From: Chloroflexaceae bacterium
GTDB lineage: Bacteria > Chloroflexota > Chloroflexia > Chloroflexales > Chloroflexaceae
Direction of reading: 5' to 3'
Length of the DNA stretch: 55,703 nt
Assembly (NCBI GenBank): GCA_028282325.1
Contig: JANQID010000138.1
Location: forward strand, 1 to 55,703
The notes beneath the pieces were generated by a model. That model was not told where the DNA came from and made no database searches. It saw nothing but the letters and a program-made list of their open reading frames with translations. The translations under genes were made by a program, and so were the position numbers. Shown piece after piece: positions 16,610 through 26,493 of this stretch; positions within the stretch are counted from its first letter, which is position 1, and each line of letters opens with the position of its first letter.

Positions 16610-17575
16610 TTAAGTTTTGCTTACTATTGCGGTCATTGCGCCAATGATCTGAATTTCGAGCGCCAATTCAATGCCAAATTGTTGCATCACCGCGTTGCGA
16701 GCCAGGTCAATCAGACCCAGCACATCGGAACTGCTCGCGCCGCCCAGGTTGATGATGTAGTTGGCGTGTTGTTCGCTGATCTCCGCTGCGCCGATGCGGC
16801 GGCCTTTCAATCCGGTTTGTTCGATCAGGCGTCCGGCGCTTTCACCGGGCGGGTTTTTGAATACGCTGCCGCAAGTGCGACCCCAAGGCGTTTTGCGGCG
16901 TCGCTCGGCAGCGATCCGTTTCATCGTCGCCGCTAGCTCCTCCGGCGGAGCGCGATGCAGACGAAACTCGGCGGCGAGCACTATCGGCGGCAAGCGTATG
17001 CCCGACGAGTCGGCCAGATTGGAAGGTTGCGGCGTTTTCAATGCACTGGTGCGATAGCCGAAAGCGAATAGCTCGACGGGCCACTCGTCGATCACGAAAC
17101 GCTGGTTGCTATCGCTCCCGGCGTCGATTAGAACGCTGGCGCGCATCATCTGCGCTGCAACATCACCGCCATAGCATCCCGCGTTGCCATACGCTGCACC
17201 GCCGACGGTTCCGGGCAACCCTTCGGCCCACTCCAGGCCGCCCCAGCCTTGTGCGCACGTACGCCGGGCGATGTGAGCCATCGGCGCGCCGGCGCCAACC
17301 ATAACCAGGCCAGTCTCATCATCGTCATCGAGGGCGCTGATATTCCACGATGCGGCGCGATAGCGCACAACCAATCCGTTAAATCCGCTATCATCGACCA
17401 GCAGGTTCGTTCCGCCACCGAGCAGAAATACCGGCGTCTCGTGTTCGTTGGCCCAATGCAACGTCGCCTGAAGATTGTCAGGATCGGCGACTTCGGCGTA
17501 ATAGCGAGCTGGGCCGCCGATGCGCCAGGAAGTGTGCTTTGCGAGGCTCTCGTTGTTGATGATGTTTGGATGCAT
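16610..17575 (-). CDS. murB: UDP-N-acetylenolpyruvoylglucosamine reductase (MurB)
   Basis: A 321-residue FAD-dependent reductase giving UDP-N-acetylmuramate. FLLGGGTNLLVDDSGFNGLV is the FAD-binding motif, GLPGTVGGAAYGNAGCYGG is typical, and the catalytic Ser is in CGSVFKNP. The length and the Ser residue fit type IIb-like bacterial MurB. ATG 17575 is chosen because the family's first conserved block, NESLAKHTSWRIGGPA, lies just after it; a frame extension to 17689 overlaps the broken TPR gene. The C-terminus ends with IQIIGA followed by seven residues. Confidence 0.93.
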   Translation of the reverse strand: MHPNIINNESLAKHTSWRIGGPARYYAEVADPDNLQATLHWANEHETPVFLLGGGTNLLVDDSGFNGLVVRYRAASWNISALDDDDETGLVMVGAGAPMAHIARRTCAQGWGGLEWAEGLPGTVGGAAYGNAGCYGGDVAAQMMRASVLIDAGSDSNQRFVIDEWPVELFAFGYRTSALKTPQPSNLADSSGIRLPPIVLAAEFRLHRAPPEELAATMKRIAAERRRKTPWGRTCGSVFKNPPGESAGRLIEQTGLKGRRIGAAEISEQHANYIINLGGASSSDVLGLIDLARNAVMQQFGIELALEIQIIGAMTAIVSKT

Positions 17576-17595
17576 AATGCTGTCGCGGCCTCGAT

Positions 17596-18454
17596 TTACA
17601 GATGCCTTGTTCCGGCAACGCGATTGCGCAGCGCAATTGCTTCTTCGGAATGTCCTAGCGCCTCGCGAATGTTCAATGCCTGCTCCCAATGTGCGCGGGC
17701 CGCTTCGATTGCACCGTCGTCGTGAATCAGGTCGCCGAGCCGTTGATGCATACGCGCCAATGCAACCTGATCTTCGCTTTCCTGCGCCAGCGCAATCGCT
17801 TCCACATAGCTGGCGCGAGCACGCTCGAAATTGCCCAGCATTCTCTCGACATCGCCCAGGTTAATGAGCGCGATTGTCATACCGCGTTGATTTTGTACCA
17901 GCATTTCAAGATCACACGCCTGCTTGAAATGTTGCAACGCCTGTTCCGCGTGGCCCAGCCGACTCTGGATTGCCCCCAGGATGCTGTGAGAGCGGGCCTG
18001 ACCAACGCTGTCTTCCAGATTGGTGCGTAATTCGTCCGATGATCAGGTAGCTGCGCCCGCATGCCTTCACATTCTCGGAAGCTTCAGATAAGCGTACCAG
18101 CAGCCGGACATATCCCAACGCCTCGCGGTATTGCCCGCCGAATTCCAGCACAACAATCGTCAAAGCATACGCGCGCATCTCGTAGATGCATCGGTCGGCG
18201 GACTCCAGGCGATCCAGCCGCGCCAGCGCCCGCTCGGTCCATCGACGCGCTTCGATAAACGCCAATTCACCAGACCGCGTCTCGGCAACGGCAAGCGTTG
18301 CTGTAATAACTTCGCGATGTGCGCCGGCCTGCTCCCAATGCCATGCAAGCGTTTCTTGCCAGCCTTCAGGCGGGTTTTCGCTGTTTCCATAACGCTGTTG
18401 AAGTTCTTCAGCGGTGTGTCGATGGAATGCTTGTGCATCCGTACCCATATACAA
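17596..18454 (-). pseudogene. TPR-repeat protein, frameshifted and probably N-terminally truncated
   Basis: Two minus-strand frames encode consecutive TPR-like helical repeats: 18454 to about 18036 in one, and about 18036 to 17596 in another. The first contains AEELQQRYGNSENPPEGWQE and ARRWTERALARLDRLE; the second contains LRTNLEDSVGQARSHSILGA, GHAEQALQHFKQA and GDVERMLGNFERARASYVEA. At 18031-18037 (GGACGAA on the minus strand) removing one base would join YLIIG to ELRTNLED and give one continuous protein of about 285 residues. The N-terminus resembles the part that follows the ATPase domain in large AAA/TPR regulators. A single-base assembly error is the alternative to real decay. Confidence 0.62.
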
Positions 18455-18514
18455 AATCTGTTTCTCGATGGGGAGCGCCCGATGTCATTTACGATTGCGT
18501 CGCAGCGCTCCCGC

Positions 18515-19861
18515 TCAAACGGTCATATGGCGCAGGCGATCAAGTATGCGCTCACCAATCCGATAGCTATCTCCTGCGCCCAATGTCAGCAGCACATCGC
18601 CCGATCGAATACGTTCTTGCGTCATCATCGTCGCTTGGTCTAGTGCACCTGCGTATGTCACGTCAGGATGAATCTCCGCGATACGCTCAGCCAGGCGTTG
18701 CGCGAGGGCGGCAGGATCGCCGGTTTCGCGTGCGGCATAGATGTCGCCGATGAGCACGACATCAGCATTGACAAAGGCGGTTGGCCACTGCTCAAACAGC
18801 GCAGTAGTGCGGCTGTAGGTATGTGGTTGAACATAGACGACTATTCGCCGCCCGGTGTAACGTGCGCGCGCTGCTGCAAGCGTTGCCCGCGTTTCGGTAG
18901 GATGATGCGCGTAGTCATCGATGACGGTTATTCCTCCCGCCTCACCTTTCATTTCAAAGCGCCGCGCCGTGCCCCGAAACTCTCCCAACGCTGCGGCTGC
19001 AATGTGCGGAGATATGCCAAGCTGATCGGCTACAGCAATCGCCGCCAAGGCGTTGCGGACGTTGTGCATTCCCGGCGTTACCAGTGTGCATGCAGCGAAC
19101 CGATCTTTGAGTGCAGCTCCGCGTATCTCAAACTGGGCGTTGCGGATCATTCGCGCCTGATAATCGCTCTCGTCGGCGAAGCCATAGAGCAACATTCGGG
19201 CTGAGACAGATTCATGAGAGATGTGCGTCTCATCGTTGATCAGCAGCGCATTCTGGGTCTGGCCGGCAAAATGCTCGAATGCTGCTGTGTACGCTTCGGC
19301 TGTCGGAAAAATATCGGGATGATCCCACTCGATGTTGGTAATGACTGCGATCTGCGGCGTTAACGCAAGAAATGCATAATCGTATTCATCGGCTTCAATC
19401 ACCAACGGCGCTGTCGGATCGCCCCATTGCGCATTGCCACCTAGGTCAGGCGCCTCCGAGCCGATCAAGAAACCGGGGGCTAACCCGGCTCTTGTCAATA
19501 TCAAGGCAGTCATCGCTGTCGTGGTTGTTTTGCCATGCGTACCAGCGATTGCAATTATCGGGCGTTGTTGGGACCAATCGCGCCAGAGATCGGATCGCTT
19601 GAGCAACGGAATACCGGCTGCGCGGGCCGCTTCCAGTTCCGGATGATCACTACGCACTGCGGAAGTTGCGATCAGGGCATCTGCATGCGCCACATATGCC
19701 GGGTCGTGACCAGGATGAATAATTGCACCACGCTCTGCGAGCGTCGCGGTCAACCGATTCGTGTTCAGATCCGATCCGGTGACAACGTTCTTTTGATCCA
19801 ATAACAGATGGGCAATAGCGCTCATCCCTGCGCCAGCGATGCCGACAATGTGATAACGCAT
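18515..19861 (-). CDS. murC: UDP-N-acetylmuramate--L-alanine ligase (MurC)
   Basis: A 448-residue Mur ligase adding the first amino acid of the stem peptide. The N-terminal Rossmann motif is HIVGIAGAGMSAIAHLL, the ATP loop is AGTHGKTTTTAM, and VIEADEYDYAF and VIDDYAHHPTETRATL are the typical metal/substrate and C-terminal domain motifs. The start codon overlaps the stop of the upstream membrane protein (ATGA at 19863-19860), so the two are translationally coupled. Downstream lies the broken TPR gene instead of murB directly. Confidence 0.95.
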   Translation of the reverse strand: MRYHIVGIAGAGMSAIAHLLLDQKNVVTGSDLNTNRLTATLAERGAIIHPGHDPAYVAHADALIATSAVRSDHPELEAARAAGIPLLKRSDLWRDWSQQRPIIAIAGTHGKTTTTAMTALILTRAGLAPGFLIGSEAPDLGGNAQWGDPTAPLVIEADEYDYAFLALTPQIAVITNIEWDHPDIFPTAEAYTAAFEHFAGQTQNALLINDETHISHESVSARMLLYGFADESDYQARMIRNAQFEIRGAALKDRFAACTLVTPGMHNVRNALAAIAVADQLGISPHIAAAALGEFRGTARRFEMKGEAGGITVIDDYAHHPTETRATLAAARARYTGRRIVVYVQPHTYSRTTALFEQWPTAFVNADVVLIGDIYAARETGDPAALAQRLAERIAEIHPDVTYAGALDQATMMTQERIRSGDVLLTLGAGDSYRIGERILDRLRHMTV

Positions 19862-20547
19862 CAGGGCTTATTCCAGACCTTAGGCAAGTAGAACACAACA
19901 ATAGCGATGAGCAATAAGAAAAAGATCGTGATCAACGATGGGATAAAGATGCCAATATCGGGCAAGATATTCAAGATGTTCGCGACTGGTCCGCCAAGAG
20001 TTCCTCCGTTTGCGACGTAATCGCTCCAGAAAATCTCGGCGGCGCTTACCCAGATCAGTGCTGCGAGGGCGCCGGTAAACGCTCCCAATGCCGGCGCGAG
20101 CGGTTCATCTTTCGCTGGTGTTTTGCTGTACCAGCCTGGTTTTGCATTAAAGAACGAAGCAAGCGCGATCAACCCGATAAAGAGCACAACACGGAAAAAC
20201 AATGGCACCTGCACATCGCCGCTGATCAATGGGTCAAGCGGCGGCACGACGGCGGGATCGCGTCCCATTGCGAAAGCAACCAGCTTGGGGCCATTCACAT
20301 AGAAGCGATTGATCGCATTGATGAGATCTTCGCCCCCGCGCGCTGCAACGATATAGGCTATAACGCTCATTAGGGCAATCGTCAGGATTGCTCGAACACC
20401 CCTCTGAAACCCGATGCCGCCGCCGATCACCATAAAGATCAGTAACAGCACAATACCGTTTAACTGGATTGTGAGCGTCTCCTGAAACGCTGGTTGAAAA
20501 GCCGCAAGGTTCAGCAGCGCAATTCTGCTTGTCTCGACGAAAACCAT
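19861..20547 (-). CDS. CvpA-like integral membrane protein of unknown function
   Basis: A 228-residue protein with about five hydrophobic segments. LNGIVLLLIFMVIGGGIGF, followed by QRGVRAILTIALMSVIAY, resembles the N-terminal helices of CvpA-type proteins; the last helix, SLITIFFLLLIAIVVFYLP, ends just before the C-terminus. It overlaps murG upstream and murC downstream by ATGA junctions, so it is produced together with the two enzymes that make and use lipid-linked precursors. That placement suggests a wall or divisome role, but none can be read from the sequence. Confidence 0.7.
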   Translation of the reverse strand: MVFVETSRIALLNLAAFQPAFQETLTIQLNGIVLLLIFMVIGGGIGFQRGVRAILTIALMSVIAYIVAARGGEDLINAINRFYVNGPKLVAFAMGRDPAVVPPLDPLISGDVQVPLFFRVVLFIGLIALASFFNAKPGWYSKTPAKDEPLAPALGAFTGALAALIWVSAAEIFWSDYVANGGTLGGPVANILNILPDIGIFIPSLITIFFLLLIAIVVFYLPKVWNKP

Positions 20548-21770
20548 CAGCTACTACTCCTTGTTGCCAGGCTGATCAGCGTGTCTGCCAGCCTGTGAGC
20601 TGCATCCGGGCGGGCTAGGGCACGACTCTGCTCAGCCATTCGTCGTCGCTCGTGATTATCTTGTAAAAGCCGATCAAGTTGAGAAAACAATGGGCCGTCT
20701 TGAGGCCTTGCATCACCTAACATCATTGTGTTATTAACTTTTATCGCTGCGCCGTTACGCACCATATAGTCAGCGTTTTCGTCCTGGTGTACGCCTTCCA
20801 ACGGTACAAGAACGGCGGGCAGTCCCGCTGCCGGCAATTCGGCCATCGTGGAGGCGCCGCTGCGACAGAGCGTCAGTTCGGCGGCGCCAAACGCCTGAAC
20901 CATCGTTGGTTGAGGTTGTGTTGCTTCGTAGTCGTTGCAGCACGAGATGGGTTTCGCGTTGCTCTCCAGGTACGGATACAATCGGTATCGCGCACGATAA
21001 TCTTGCTGGAGTCGCTCGGCGGCGGCGCGGAGCCAGGCTTCATCGCCTTCGCGTCCACAAATGTGAATGATCTGCGCAATTTTCAGCAAATCCGGCAACA
21101 GCGCCTCAATCGCCCGATTAATGCTGCGCGCTCCGCGACTGCCGCCGTAGATGAGCAACACTGGCCACTCGTCGGTCAGTCCGAAGGCGGTGCGACAACC
21201 CGCGCGATCCTGGTCAAACAGCTCTTTGCGCACGGGATATCCGGTGACCACCATCTCTGACGGATTACGACGGAGATAAACGCGCGAGTCTTCAACGCTG
21301 CACGCAACTTGCGTCGTGATCCTTGACAGCAGGCGCACTGCCAATCCAGGCACAACATCGGGCAAATAGATCAGCGATGGTATGCCCAACTGCCGGGCGG
21401 CGAGAAATAGCGGTACACACACATACCCGCCTGTTCCTAGTATTGCCGCTGGATGCAGTTGGCGCAACAACTGTCGAGCCGCCGTCATCCCTGATGCAAG
21501 CGTCACAATGCCGCGAACGATGCCCAGCGGCCCGCGCCCGCGCATCGCTGCCGCCGGCAGTGCGCTGAAGGGTATATCGCTCTCGTGCGTCACAATCTGC
21601 TGTTCCATCCCGCCAATACTGCCAACGTACGCGAGATTGAACGAGCTATTTTGCGCGCGTATCGCGGCGGCGACCGCCAGAGCGGGATAGACGTGGCCAC
21701 CCGTGCCCCCGCCAGAAAGAACGAGCGTTGAAGAATGCGAGCGCGGGTGAGCGCCGGAAGATCGGGACAT
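20547..21770 (-). CDS. murG: UDP-GlcNAc:lipid I N-acetylglucosaminyltransferase (MurG)
   Basis: This 407-residue GT-B transferase converts lipid I to lipid II at the inner membrane face. LSGGGTGGHVYPALAVAAAI is the N-terminal glycine-rich signature, YGGSRGARSINRAI and CRSGASTMAELPAAGLPAVLVP are the donor-site motifs. ATG 21770 is chosen because GAGGAG precedes it by 7 bases; a longer frame lies within ftsW. An insert around NAKPISCCNDYEATQPQPT makes it about 50 residues longer than E. coli MurG. Its 5' end lies within the 3' end of ftsW over 125 bases. Confidence 0.95.
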   Translation of the reverse strand: MSRSSGAHPRSHSSTLVLSGGGTGGHVYPALAVAAAIRAQNSSFNLAYVGSIGGMEQQIVTHESDIPFSALPAAAMRGRGPLGIVRGIVTLASGMTAARQLLRQLHPAAILGTGGYVCVPLFLAARQLGIPSLIYLPDVVPGLAVRLLSRITTQVACSVEDSRVYLRRNPSEMVVTGYPVRKELFDQDRAGCRTAFGLTDEWPVLLIYGGSRGARSINRAIEALLPDLLKIAQIIHICGREGDEAWLRAAAERLQQDYRARYRLYPYLESNAKPISCCNDYEATQPQPTMVQAFGAAELTLCRSGASTMAELPAAGLPAVLVPLEGVHQDENADYMVRNGAAIKVNNTMMLGDARPQDGPLFSQLDRLLQDNHERRRMAEQSRALARPDAAHRLADTLISLATRSSS

Positions 21771-22905
21771 CTGACGACTCCTCGGTCTGGCGAGTTGTAA
21801 TATGGCGTGAGATGTTGAGCAAAATCCCTGCGCCAATCATACACATTATCAGCGATGAGCTGCCATATGAAATAAATGGCAATGTCAGCCCCGTAAACGG
21901 AACTAGCGATGTGATTACGGCGATATTAAACAACGCCTGGAATGCGAGCCAGGTTGTGATGCCGACTGCCGTCAGCGCCGCGAAAGGATCACGGCTGTGC
22001 CCGGCGATGCGGTACCCCCGATAGGCGATCAAGAGAAACGCTGTCACGATCAAGAGCGTGCCGATCAATCCCAGTTCTTCGCCGATGATCGCAAAGATTG
22101 CGTCGGTATGCGCCTGCGGCAACCACTGAAACTTCTGACGCGCCTGGCCTAATCCTTCGCCAAACAGCCCGCCGCTGCCGAGAGCGTACAGCGCATGGAT
22201 TGGCTGGTACCCGGAGCTGCTGTAATACTTCCAGGGATCCATAAATGCCTCAATCCGAGCGATTTTGCCGGTCAGTGAGACGAACCCCCAGAATGCCAAT
22301 CCAGCGACGCTCAGTGCCGCGCCCAGATGCAAGAGATTTGCTCCGGCGGCGAAGTAGATTGCTCCTGCGATAATGGCAAACACTACGGTCGTGCCCAGAT
22401 CGGGCTCAAGCATAATCAAACCGCATACGATACCAAGCATCACGGCGAAGGGAATGAGACCGTACGTGACGTTACCGAGTTGCTTACTGCGCCGTGAGAG
22501 CCAATCGGCGAAGTAGATAATCACGGCCAGCTTGGCAAACTCCGATGGCTGCATACTAAAGAAACCGCCGCCAAACCTGATCCATGAGCGTGAACCGTTC
22601 ACGCTCGTCATCGACTCGGGGAGCGCCAGCACCAGCAGGAGCAATGCTAGTGCCAATGCCATCATATGCACCGAATAACGTCGCCAGACCCGATAGTCGA
22701 TGCGTTGAGCGACCAGCAAACCGGCTGTGCCAATTGTCGCACCCGCCAACTGGCGCATCAAGTAGTAGAATTGCGTATCGCGATATGTGAAAGCCTCGAC
22801 GAAACTGGCGCTGTATACCATCACCAGACCGATGGAAACCAACGCCCCGGTTATCGCCAACAACACATAGTCGGGTTTGCGATTGGTTGTATCGAAGAAC
22901 ACCAT
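21646..22905 (-). CDS. ftsW: peptidoglycan glycosyltransferase FtsW (SEDS family)
   Basis: A 419-residue polytopic SEDS protein polymerising glycan strands at the septum with the class B PBP. About ten transmembrane segments are visible, with SRSWIRFGGGFFSMQPSEFAKL and VPFTGLTLPFISYGSSSLI as the family motifs. After the last helix comes an unusual polar, Arg-rich tail of about 45 residues. It is encoded by the same DNA as the start of murG in another frame (21646-21770). With no earlier stop the tail must be translated, but it may simply be permitted rather than functional. Confidence 0.95.
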   Translation of the reverse strand: MVFFDTTNRKPDYVLLAITGALVSIGLVMVYSASFVEAFTYRDTQFYYLMRQLAGATIGTAGLLVAQRIDYRVWRRYSVHMMALALALLLLVLALPESMTSVNGSRSWIRFGGGFFSMQPSEFAKLAVIIYFADWLSRRSKQLGNVTYGLIPFAVMLGIVCGLIMLEPDLGTTVVFAIIAGAIYFAAGANLLHLGAALSVAGLAFWGFVSLTGKIARIEAFMDPWKYYSSSGYQPIHALYALGSGGLFGEGLGQARQKFQWLPQAHTDAIFAIIGEELGLIGTLLIVTAFLLIAYRGYRIAGHSRDPFAALTAVGITTWLAFQALFNIAVITSLVPFTGLTLPFISYGSSSLIMCMIGAGILLNISRHITTRQTEESSDVPIFRRSPALAFFNARSFWRGHGWPRLSRSGGRRRDTRAK

Positions 22906-22953
22906 AGTCTCTGCTCATTTGCTTGCTTCAGGCGCCAGCTTGTCGCCGGGCGC

Positions 22954-23811
22954 TCAAGCGAGCGGTGGATTGATGACGATCACGAGCGCGATTAAGATGA
23001 GCAAGATGCCAGCAGCGCCGGGCCAACTCAACACGTTGAAACGCCGGACGATGGTCAGTTGAAGCAGACGCTGTTCAATTGCATAACGCGGCGACAATAT
23101 CCAGCCGGCTATTCCGCCGCCGATCAAGCCGCCGATATGCGCAAAGTTGTCAATAACTCCGCCGGCGCTGAAGCCAATCAACAAATTGATGGCAATGATT
23201 GTGACGATGCTTTGCAACTGGCGCTTGCCGAAGTCTCCCAGCACGTCGCGCGCCAGATAGTAGAACATTCCCAATCCGCCGATCAAGCCAAAGATTGCGC
23301 CGCTAGCTCCAACCGACGGATACGGCGAGAAAGCGTACGATGCAATACTGCCGGCCAATCCACCCAGAAAGTAGACTCCCAGAAAGCGAGTCGTTCCATA
23401 GATGCGCTCGGTTTCCAGGCCAAGAATGAACAGCGCATAGCCGTTGAAGAAAATGTGAACCAGATTGCCGTGCAAGAACATTGCCGTCAGCAAGCGCCAA
23501 TATTCGCCCTGAATGATCAGATCATTCTGCTTCCAACCGAGAAACTGCAACACATCTGAAGCAGGTGTAAAAAGGTTAAAGCTCAAAATGATGGTAACGA
23601 GATAAATCAGGGCGTTCAGCGCCAACAAGACCCAGGCGGCGCGAACCGGCCCGGTCGGCAAACGAATTTGCGTATATTGCAAGCGCGGATCAATCCCTTG
23701 CGGCATATGGCTCGGCGTCGTTCCAAATTCGTTATCTGGTCTTTGATTCACGGAATAACCATATCTTCTAGCATTGCCACGAGTTTTGCGTAACGCTGCG
23801 CCGTTTGCCAA
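22954..23811 (-). CDS. rhomboid-family intramembrane serine protease
   Basis: A polytopic membrane protein with the rhomboid catalytic pair: Ser in GASGAIFGLIGG and His in NFAHIGGLIGGG, plus HGNLVHIFFNGYALFILG in the helix that supplies the oxyanion side. Six to seven hydrophobic segments follow a soluble N-terminus. The start is unsettled: TTG 23811 gives 285 residues, GTG 23751 or ATG 23706 give shorter forms, and none has a good ribosome site. It lies between murD and ftsW, an unusual place for a rhomboid; substrates in the divisome are a guess. The fold and active-site residues make the family call secure. Confidence 0.88.
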   Translation of the reverse strand: MANGAALRKTRGNARRYGYSVNQRPDNEFGTTPSHMPQGIDPRLQYTQIRLPTGPVRAAWVLLALNALIYLVTIILSFNLFTPASDVLQFLGWKQNDLIIQGEYWRLLTAMFLHGNLVHIFFNGYALFILGLETERIYGTTRFLGVYFLGGLAGSIASYAFSPYPSVGASGAIFGLIGGLGMFYYLARDVLGDFGKRQLQSIVTIIAINLLIGFSAGGVIDNFAHIGGLIGGGIAGWILSPRYAIEQRLLQLTIVRRFNVLSWPGAAGILLILIALVIVINPPLA

Positions 23812-23840
23812 TCAGTTTGTATATACTGCCAACCTGGTTG

Positions 23841-25304
23841 TTATGTCTCATCTGTGCGAAGTTTGTGAACGAGACGTCGAAACTCCTCGCCTCGATGGAA
23901 TTCATTGCGAAACATACCAAAGCTGGCGCAGCCCGGCGAGAGCAAAACAGCGTCGCCGGGCATTGCATATCGCTGTGCTTCCTGGATTGCCGCGGTCAGG
24001 TTGTCAAATGGTCCGACTATGTGCGGAAATGCTGACCTCATGTTCGCATCCCTGGGCGTCTGATTTCCTGATATTGTATCATTCCAGACCCGACTCAGGG
24101 CGTTTTGAAGTCGATCAGTTGCGTTTCCATCCAGTAAAATGACAACTTTGACACGTTGGACGATAGCTCTAGCGAGTTCATCGAACGCGAGGCGTTTGTC
24201 TGCGCCGCCGGCCAGCAGTACAATCGGCCCCGTCACGCTTGCCAGGGCGGCTTGCGCCGCCGAGGGGTTCGTCGCTGTTGTGTCATTGATGTAGGTGACG
24301 CCGTCGATTTCGCGCACGATCTCCATGCGATGCTCCACGCCGGTAAATTCTCGTACGGCTGCGCGAATGTGTTCGGCTGTCACGCCAAACTCGCGTGCCA
24401 GTGCAGTCGCTGCCAGAACGTTGGCCCGATTATGCTCGCCCGTTAAACGTATGTCGGATACGTTGAACAGCACTTCGTCATGGTAGATGACTTCCCCCTC
24501 TTGCGTGATACGGCAGTTGGCTTCGTCATTGGGTCGCGGGCTGAAGGTGCGCAATTGACCGGGGCGGGCGTCGGCGAACCACGCCGCCGTGATCGGCGAC
24601 TCGCGCAGATCTTGGTTCAACACGACGATGCCATCTGCCGATTGGTGGGCGAAGATCTGCTGTTTGGCGTGGGCATACTCTTCCATTGTGCCGTGATAGT
24701 TCAGATGATCGGGCGATAGGTTGGTGACGCAGGCATAGCGTGGACTAATCCCGGCCTCGCCTAATCCTCCCAGTTGGAAGCTGCTTAGCTCCAGAACAAC
24801 CGGCGTTGTCGGCGTGATCCGTTCAAGCGCGTCGAGCGCCGAGACCCGCAGGTTGCCGGCGACAATAGCGTCCGGTGACTGACGTCGCAGCATCGCCCCG
24901 GTTAACATTGTCGTCGTCGTTTTGCCTTTGGTTCCGGTGATGCCGAGGATCGGGCCGGGGCAATGGCGAAAGAACAGGGTCATCTCGGTTTCGATAGTCG
25001 CCCCTGCCGCCCGCGCCATTGCCAGCCAGGGCGAGTCTGATCGTACCGCAGGGTTGGCCACGATAATCGCGTGGCCCGTAAAATCTTCGGCGCGGTGCTC
25101 GCCGAGAACATATCGCGCTGCTGTTCCGCACTCTGCTTCCGTCTGGTGCAACGCCGCCAGCGAGCCTTCCAGTGTTTTTGGATCGGCCATATCTGTGATG
25201 GTTACCTCGGCGCGCTGGCGTAGGAGCCAGCGCGCGACGCCGAGTCCGCCGCCATGCACTCCCAGCCCCATCACTAATACGCGTGTTCCGTTAAGCTGCT
25301 GCAT
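23841..25304 (-). CDS. murD: UDP-N-acetylmuramoylalanine--D-glutamate ligase (MurD)
   Basis: A 487-residue Mur ligase adding D-Glu to the stem peptide. The N-terminal motif is [20 protein letters not shown], the ATP loop is [18 protein letters not shown], and [17 protein letters not shown] and [19 protein letters not shown] are MurD hallmarks. ATG 25304 ([13 protein letters not shown]) is preferred to ATG 25349 because the family begins close to the Rossmann strand. Its ribosome site is weak. It follows mraY by 84 bases. Confidence 0.94.
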   Translation of the reverse strand: MQQLNGTRVLVMGLGVHGGGLGVARWLLRQRAEVTITDMADPKTLEGSLAALHQTEAECGTAARYVLGEHRAEDFTGHAIIVANPAVRSDSPWLAMARAAGATIETEMTLFFRHCPGPILGITGTKGKTTTTMLTGAMLRRQSPDAIVAGNLRVSALDALERITPTTPVVLELSSFQLGGLGEAGISPRYACVTNLSPDHLNYHGTMEEYAHAKQQIFAHQSADGIVVLNQDLRESPITAAWFADARPGQLRTFSPRPNDEANCRITQEGEVIYHDEVLFNVSDIRLTGEHNRANVLAATALAREFGVTAEHIRAAVREFTGVEHRMEIVREIDGVTYINDTTATNPSAAQAALASVTGPIVLLAGGADKRLAFDELARAIVQRVKVVILLDGNATDRLQNALSRVWNDTISGNQTPRDANMRSAFPHIVGPFDNLTAAIQEAQRYAMPGDAVLLSPGCASFGMFRNEFHRGEEFRRLVHKLRTDET

Positions 25305-25388
25305 TGTCTTTCTTGACCCGAGGAATGTATGCGAAAGGCTGAGAGTCATGCCTCTTGCGACCCCCAGCCCGTGTCGTGTGCTGTGGGG

Positions 25389-26492
25389 TTATTGCCCTGC
25401 GGCTTCGATCGTCGTTGTCACCGGTATGGGGGCAACCTGGGGAGCCTGAAGATCGGCGGCAAAAGTCAGGGCCAGCGAGATGCCGATCATTGCTGCAACT
25501 GCGCCAATCAATACAAACCGTTGCATCACCTGTGTCTGGCTCCACCCCAGCAATTCAAAGTGATGGTGAAGCGGTGCCATTTTGAAAACCCGCCGTCCTT
25601 CGCCGAAACGACGCTTAGTCCATTTGAAATAGCCTGTCTGAATAATCACCGAGAGCGCTTCGGCGACAAATACGACGCCGACGACCGGCAGCAACAGCCA
25701 CTGTTGCGATTGCAACGCCACGATGGCCAGAACCGCGCCGAGGGCCAGTGACCCCGCATCGCCCATAAACACTTGCGCCGGGTGAGCGTTGTACCAGAGA
25801 AAGGCTGCGCAGGCGCCGACGAGTGTAAAGCTGAAAGCCATCAAGTTGGTGAGCCGGGGCTCCGACAGAAATGTCATTACGCCATAGGCGGCGAATGCCA
25901 GCGTCAAGCTCCAGCCGGCCAGACTGTCCAGCCCATCGGTAAGATTGACGGCGTTGGCGGTGCTGACAATAACCAGCGTGGCGAGCGGAATGAACCACAG
26001 GCCGATGTCCACGCTGCCGATGAACGGAATACGCACCAGACCATAGTTCTTCAAACCAAACGGGTCGGGCAAATAGAGCGCGAGACTGGCGATGAAGGCG
26101 ATCGCCAGCATCAAGATGAACTTGTAGCGGACGGTGAATCCATAGGTCTTCGAGGTTGACTTGGTCAACGACATCCAATCATCGATGGCTCCCAGTATCG
26201 CAAAGCTGATCAATACTGTCAGCGGCAACAGCATCGACCAGCGATCAACCAGATTGAACAACATCGTCAGAATGACCACCGTAAGCACGATCATCAGGCC
26301 GCCCATTGTGGGGGTGCCCATTTTGATCATATGCGTCTGGGGGCCTTCGACGCGAATTTGCTTGCCGATACGATGCTTGCGAGCAAAACGAACCCACAAC
26401 CCTTCGGTGATCAGCGTCAGCACGAAGGCCGCTGCCGCCAGCAGCAAGGCGCGGGCCATATCCTGAACCAGCACAGCGCGCAGAACTTCCAC
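25389..26492 (-). CDS. mraY: phospho-N-acetylmuramoyl-pentapeptide transferase (MraY)
   Basis: This 367-residue integral membrane enzyme transfers the muramyl-pentapeptide phosphate to undecaprenyl phosphate, making lipid I. About ten helices are apparent. The motifs are KMGTPTMGGLMIV, GAIDDWMSLTKSTSK with the Asp pair, NAVNLTDGLDSLAG and APLHHHFELLGW. It follows murF by one base. Confidence 0.95.
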   Translation of the reverse strand: MEVLRAVLVQDMARALLLAAAAFVLTLITEGLWVRFARKHRIGKQIRVEGPQTHMIKMGTPTMGGLMIVLTVVILTMLFNLVDRWSMLLPLTVLISFAILGAIDDWMSLTKSTSKTYGFTVRYKFILMLAIAFIASLALYLPDPFGLKNYGLVRIPFIGSVDIGLWFIPLATLVIVSTANAVNLTDGLDSLAGWSLTLAFAAYGVMTFLSEPRLTNLMAFSFTLVGACAAFLWYNAHPAQVFMGDAGSLALGAVLAIVALQSQQWLLLPVVGVVFVAEALSVIIQTGYFKWTKRRFGEGRRVFKMAPLHHHFELLGWSQTQVMQRFVLIGAVAAMIGISLALTFAADLQAPQVAPIPVTTTIEAAGQ

Positions 26493-26493
26493 G

